Source of the DNA: Thermoleophilaceae bacterium | GTDB taxonomy: Bacteria; Actinomycetota; Thermoleophilia; Solirubrobacterales; Thermoleophilaceae | DNA: 8,773 nucleotides | NCBI GenBank assembly: GCA_013812485.1 | Contig: JACCTJ010000184.1 | Coordinates: 1 to 8,773 of the forward strand | Reading direction: 5' to 3' | Part shown: piece after piece, positions 7,401 through 8,773 of the stretch | Position numbering within the stretch: position 1 is the stretch's first letter | Layout of the letters: each line of letters opens with the position of its first letter | Notes under the pieces: model-generated | Databases searched by the model: none | Seen by the model: the letters and a program-made list of their open reading frames with translations, nothing else | What the model was told of the DNA's origin: nothing | Position numbers and translations under genes: made by a program

Positions 7401-8773
7401 GTCATGGTCATCGTCTTCGAGACGCCGAGCTCGCGCAGGCGGTCGGTGTCGACCTTCTCGAAGCCGACGGGGTAGCCGATGGCCCCCGTGGCGATGATCG
7501 TGCCCTGGCCCACCATCAGGCGCGGCACCGACGCCACGGTCCCGATCCCACCGGGGTTGGTGAGGGTGATGTTGGCACCCGAGTAGGCCGCCGGAGACAG
7601 CGTGCCGTCGCGGGCGCCGGCGACGAGCTCGTCGTAGCGGGCGACGAAGCCCTGGAGATCGAGCGAGCCCGCATCTTGGACCACCGGAGTGACCAAAGCG
7701 CGCGAGCCGTCACGCTTCTCCACGTCGACGGCGAGTCCCAGGTCGAGGCCCGCCGGCTCGACGAGCTGGGGCTTGCCGTTCTCCTCGGCGTAGGCGTGGG
7801 CCATGACCGGCATCTCGCGCGCGGCCTCGACGATGGCCCAGGCGATCAGGTGGGTGAAGGAGAGCTTTCGCCCGGCGGCCTTGAGGGCGCGGCGCCGGGC
7901 GTCGAGAGTGTCGACGGAGAGCGTGCGAAAGCTGGTGGCGGTGGGAATCGAGCGGCTCTCGTTCATGAACCGCGCGAGCGTGGCCGCGGGCCCGCGGATG
8001 GGACGGTGGTTGGCCTCGGGCCGGGCCGCCGGGGTCGGGGGCGGCGGCGCGGCGTCGGCGGCGCCGATCTCGGCTCCAGGGCTGGTGGCCTTCGCGTCGA
8101 CCGCGGGCGCGGCGGCGCCGGACCCGTTGGCCTCGACGGCGGCGAGCACGTCGGTCTTGTTCGCCCGCCCGCGCGGGCCGGTGCCCGGGACGCTGCCGAG
8201 GTCGATCCCGTGAGCGCCGGCGATCCGCCGGGCCACGGGGGTGGCGTCGGCCTCGCCGTCGACCGGGTCAGGGGGTGCATCGGCCGGCGGGCGCCCTGCC
8301 GCCGAGGGCTCGCTCGGCGCGAGGGTCGGGGGAGCTGCGGGGGCCCCCTCGCCCACCGCGATCCGGCACAGCACCGTGCCGATGGCCACCGTCTCGTCGA
8401 CATCGACGAGGATCTCGGCGATCGTGCCCGCGGCCGGAGCAGGAACCTCGGCGTCGACCTTGTCGGTCGAGATCTCGACGACGGTCTCGTCGGCTTCGAC
8501 GGCGTCACCGACGGCCCTGAGCCATTCGAGCACCGTGCCCTCGGCCACCGACTCACCAAGCTGCGGGAGCATCACGTCGATCAGGTCGGCGGCCGGCGGG
8601 GCGTGGGTCGGCGCGCCGGTCGCGAGATCGGCGGTCGTCGCCGAGCCGCCCTCGCGACTCGCCGCCTCGGCCGCTCTGGTCCCCTCCTCCTCCGCGGCGG
8701 CGCCGTGCTCGGCTTCCTCGACGACGCTCTCGCCGGTGTCGGGGGCGAGCGAGGGTCCGGAGCCGTTGCCGGG
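4472..8773 (-). CDS. kgd: Fused 2-oxoglutarate dehydrogenase (lipoyl domain + E2o + E1o), start beyond window
   Basis: This enzyme decarboxylates 2-oxoglutarate and transfers the succinyl group to CoA in the TCA cycle, working with a separate dihydrolipoamide dehydrogenase (E3). 1433 codons are visible and the frame is still open at the right edge. In residues counted from the GTG at 8575, the order is: lipoyl domain 1-75 with the lipoylated Lys in STDKVDAE (Lys39, 8459-8461); Pro/Ala linker; E3/E1-binding domain about 110-149 (VARRIAGAHGIDL); second linker; E2 succinyltransferase core about 192-430 with active-site His397 (STYDHRVIQGAQSG); then E1 from about 472, with HRGRLNVLAH (651-660), SPNPSHLEYVDPVVEG (716-731) and the thiamine-diphosphate site GDAAF (759) to NNQ (792). 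The 66 residues before the GTG form an Ala/Glu/Pro-rich linker, and the lipoyl domain continues across that codon (DLIDV-MLPQLGES). The true start, perhaps with a second lipoyl domain, is therefore outside. Mycobacterial Kgd (about 1230 residues) lacks the lipoyl and binding domains. There are no frameshifts. Confidence 0.95.
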   Translation of the reverse strand, partial: PGNGSGPSLAPDTGESVVEEAEHGAAAEEEGTRAAEAASREGGSATTADLATGAPTHAPPAADLIDVMLPQLGESVAEGTVLEWLRAVGDAVEADETVVEISTDKVDAEVPAPAAGTIAEILVDVDETVAIGTVLCRIAVGEGAPAAPPTLAPSEPSAAGRPPADAPPDPVDGEADATPVARRIAGAHGIDLGSVPGTGPRGRANKTDVLAAVEANGSGAAAPAVDAKATSPGAEIGAADAAPPPPTPAARPEANHRPIRGPAATLARFMNESRSIPTATSFRTLSVDTLDARRRALKAAGRKLSFTHLIAWAIVEAAREMPVMAHAYAEENGKPQLVEPAGLDLGLAVDVEKRDGSRALVTPVVQDAGSLDLQGFVARYDELVAGARDGTLSPAAYSGANITLTNPGGIGTVASVPRLMVGQGTIIATGAIGYPVGFEKVDTDRLRELGVSKTMTMTSTYDHRVIQGAQSGAFLKRIDELLAGGDGFYEAVFSALGAAGPGTEEGVSAPVTDGAGAGPITSAEPVASPITPGAGEGPDLGMLQAVQAATSVVKAHRMHGHLWARLDPLGSEPEGDPALDPRNVHLTPELMRAIPASVLRVAVPGETFGEALPHLQEIYCGTIAYEFEHISNHDERVWLRQTVESGEHRRALSPEEKCTQLERLTQVEALENYLHKAFLGRKQFSIEGLDTLVPMLDETIELAALAGAREVVLGMAHRGRLNVLAHAVGRPYESILVEFEGEQSPEAGTAMPEGGTGDVKYHHGASGTYRTKDGRGITVTLSPNPSHLEYVDPVVEGRARADQSSRKGRDLHHDPTLVLPVLIHGDAAFPGQGVVAETLNLQSLRGYSTGGTIHIITNNQLGFTTEPSEARSTRYASDLAKGFDVPIIHVNADDVEGCVAAVRLAMAYRDRFRRNALIDLVGYRRFGHNETDEPAYTQPRMYARVKEHAPVRSLYADRLADEGVVSDEEVEELVRRAQARLADAHAELKEAMAREDDTGEFELDRGPSTEPRTAVGEDALRSLNEQLLKVPEGFEIHRKLKPQLDRRRKALGPEGGIDWAQAEELALASLLCQGVPVRLTGQDSERGTFSQRHLVLHDAKTGEEHTPIQRLAKAAAPFELHNSPLSEAGCLGFEYGYSAQAPEALVLWEAQFGDFVNSAQVIVDQFIVSGLAKWGQTTRLTLLLPHGYEGSGPEHSSARLERFIALGAEGNIRVANPTTPGQYFHLLRRQALVAKQRPLIVMTPKSLLRHAAATSTVEELAGGSFQPVLDDPTLPAGREEVTRLVLCSGKLFYDLSGHTARPDARHVALGRVELLYPFAEDEVREIIRGYPNLERVVWAQEEPRNMGARAVMESRLLWILTDAGIDYEYVGRPHRASPGEGYSPAHKAEQARVLREALDVAEVECEETAPSDGSRVSTSPNDGATTQTESAEV

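Noticed and set aside
8573..8575. GTG at 8575 as the start of kgd
   Set aside because: The lipoyl domain's first strand (DLIDV) lies upstream in frame, and the frame is open with a linker-like composition to the window edge.
1..8773. CRISPR array, rRNA or tRNA gene, riboswitch, toxin-antitoxin pair or defence system
   Set aside because: No regularly spaced repeats, no RNA gene folds or conserved sequences, and no matching protein motifs were seen.

Overview
The window reads as chromosomal DNA from a high-GC actinobacterium. Codons are strongly G/C-ended. One polypeptide fuses the E2 and E1 parts of 2-oxoglutarate dehydrogenase, an architecture best known from actinobacteria (Kgd/OdhA). The phosphatase and integrase also read like actinobacterial families. 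A deep-branching group such as Thermoleophilia would fit, but that placement is an impression, not a computed result.

Layout. (1) Positions 2-1387, plus strand: most of a PhoD-type alkaline phosphatase gene, open at the left window edge and carrying three single-base insertions. (2) Positions 1388-4262: about 2.87 kb of foreign DNA that splits phoD. It holds a perfect 30-bp palindrome, a decayed tyrosine recombinase gene that lacks its catalytic-tyrosine end, an intact ECF sigma factor gene with a long C-terminal domain, the first ~65 codons of a methyltransferase gene, and about 260 bases with no recognisable gene. (3) Positions 4263-4421: the missing C-terminus of PhoD, in frame and ending in its own stop. 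(4) Positions 4472-8773, minus strand: a 4.3-kb intact reading frame for a fused 2-oxoglutarate dehydrogenase (lipoyl domain, subunit-binding domain, E2 core, E1). Its start lies beyond the right edge. Before the insertion, phoD and this gene would have been convergent neighbours with about 50 bp between their stops.

How it fits together. The ancestral locus was probably phoD facing kgd tail to tail. A mobile or rearranged segment entered phoD near its 3' end, and phoD and the integrase then decayed by small indels. Over the same window the 4.3-kb kgd frame and the 1.07-kb sigma frame have no indels, which argues that the frameshifts are real rather than poor sequence. The sigma gene is the only open, intact gene in the insertion. 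It has a possible ECF-type promoter directly upstream and an unusually good internal Shine-Dalgarno/ATG at the domain boundary. The kgd enzyme is a housekeeping TCA-cycle gene and is unrelated in function to the insertion.

The most interesting points are the interrupted and reassemblable phoD, the sigma factor fused to a probable ligand-binding-like domain with a possible second start, the loop-free palindrome beside the integrase, and the fully fused lipoyl-E2-E1 dehydrogenase.
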